From contig OX578283.1 of assembly GCA_951217055.1 (NCBI GenBank), positions 29,139,427 through 29,203,426 on the forward strand: a stretch of 64,000 nt of DNA, given 5' to 3'. Source of the stretch: Gerris lacustris (lineage: Eukaryota > Arthropoda > Insecta > Hemiptera > Gerridae). Positions 63,295-64,000 of this stretch are shown here, piece by piece. Numbering within the stretch: the stretch's first letter is position 1; every line of letters begins with the position of its first letter. The notes under the pieces were generated by a model. That model did not search any database. It was given only the letters and a program-made list of their open reading frames with translations, and was not told where the DNA came from. A program made the translations under genes and the position numbers.

Positions 63295-63480
63295 AAACGC
63301 GACCGTCACTCGGGACAAGGGCTAGGGTCGATATGAGCCGCCTCTCTACCTCTTGGAGGCGGCTAGTTTCCTGGCACTAGGGTTGCGCAAGGGCCGACCG
63401 CTGGGCGGGCTTTTCTGGGGCGCACTACTTGTTGAAGTGGGCGCCCCTAATCAAAGCTTCGCCGCCCCCGGGGGCCATGA
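63295..63480. other. GC-rich patch with hairpin
   Basis: Markedly GC-richer than its surroundings. Contains a hairpin GCCGCCTC (63337-63344) with GAGGCGGC (63356-63363), and GGGCGCCCC- and CGCCCCCGGGGGCC-like strings. It may be part of a SINE or MITE but I cannot assign it. Confidence 0.5.
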
Positions 63481-63829
63481 GGAAGAACATCGAGTAAGCT
63501 CTTGCTAAATACTAAAACCCTTTTACTTAGGGTGCTCTATTCCTTTCCCCACCGCCAAAAGGCTTCAAAGCCTTGCCCCACTGAGGCATGATTGCATAAC
63601 CCTCCTACTTTTCATCGCACCCTTCGCTTTTAAGGCACATTGTCTAAAGCCTCCTTAACTCCCAGGAAAATGTTCACTGATTTTAATTAAATACCTCTTA
63701 AATGATTTTATTTTACGTGTATACACCATGAATACGTTACTTTTTTCATACTAAATTAGTAAATTTAAAAAAATATATATTCATACACTCCCCGTCAAAA
63801 TTAACGCACCACCTTTATATTTCTTTGTT

Positions 63830-64000
63830 TCAACTATCTCTAATTTATACTGATGTTTAATGATTCATTAATCATCACCAATTATCATCATCTCATATGT
63901 AATCATCATCGTTAATTATATTTAATCATCATTATTAATTATTTTTAATCATCATAAATTAATTATATTTAATCATCATCATTAATGATTCACTGTTATT
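63830..64000. repeat. Imperfect AT-rich tandem repeat at the right edge
   Basis: Repeated ATTTAATCATCATCATTAAT-like units, running off the window end. Confidence 0.75.

Overview
This 64 kb window is AT-rich nuclear DNA of a metazoan, most likely an arthropod. The evidence is spliced genes with GT-AG introns, long non-coding stretches, (TA)n microsatellites, and a dense mix of Penelope-like, Tc1/mariner, pogo-like, hAT-like, PIF/Harbinger-like and SINE sequences. Nothing bacterial, viral or organellar was seen. The species cannot be named from the sequence.

Four protein-coding genes are supported, all on the minus strand, by exon-by-exon reading in which splice phases close without a break. 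From right to left (the direction of transcription) they are: (1) GTPBP3/MnmE, the mitochondrial tRNA wobble-uridine modification GTPase, 8 coding exons, 509 aa, 50190-59631; (2) an RBM7-like RRM protein of the nuclear exosome targeting (NEXT) type, 2 coding exons, 286 aa, 44252-46346; (3) an unrecognised 94-aa single-pass membrane protein, 2 coding exons, 34802-37220; (4) SLX4 (MUS312/BTBD12), the structure-specific endonuclease scaffold, 9 coding exons, 1063 aa, with a UBZ-like finger, BTB, SAP and C-terminal SLX1-binding segment, 21381-34733. The stop of gene 3 and the start of gene 4 are only 68 bp apart, with the upstream gene's AATAAA placed 2 bp before the SLX4 ATG.

The remaining sequence is gene-poor. 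1-21 kb holds a decayed tandem array at the left edge, a foldback element, two long TA microsatellites, a decayed Tc1/mariner copy and several MITEs. The SLX4 introns carry a Penelope-like element with an inverted 5' part, PIF/Harbinger-like and other MITEs, and hammerhead-like PLE ends. 37.6-41.7 kb holds a decayed pogo-like element with a nested hAT MITE, followed by a 1480-bp hAT-like element with an exact 8-bp target duplication. 45-59 kb holds MITEs and an intact tRNA-derived SINE with an 11-bp target duplication in a GTPBP3 intron. 59.6-64 kb has no recognisable gene.

The four genes share no pathway (mitochondrial tRNA modification, nuclear RNA decay, unknown membrane role, DNA repair). 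I found no convincing new defence or biosynthetic system. The points most worth a second look are the tight SLX4/small-membrane-gene junction, the Penelope-like rearrangement and hammerhead-like ends, and the repeat families visible in several copies.
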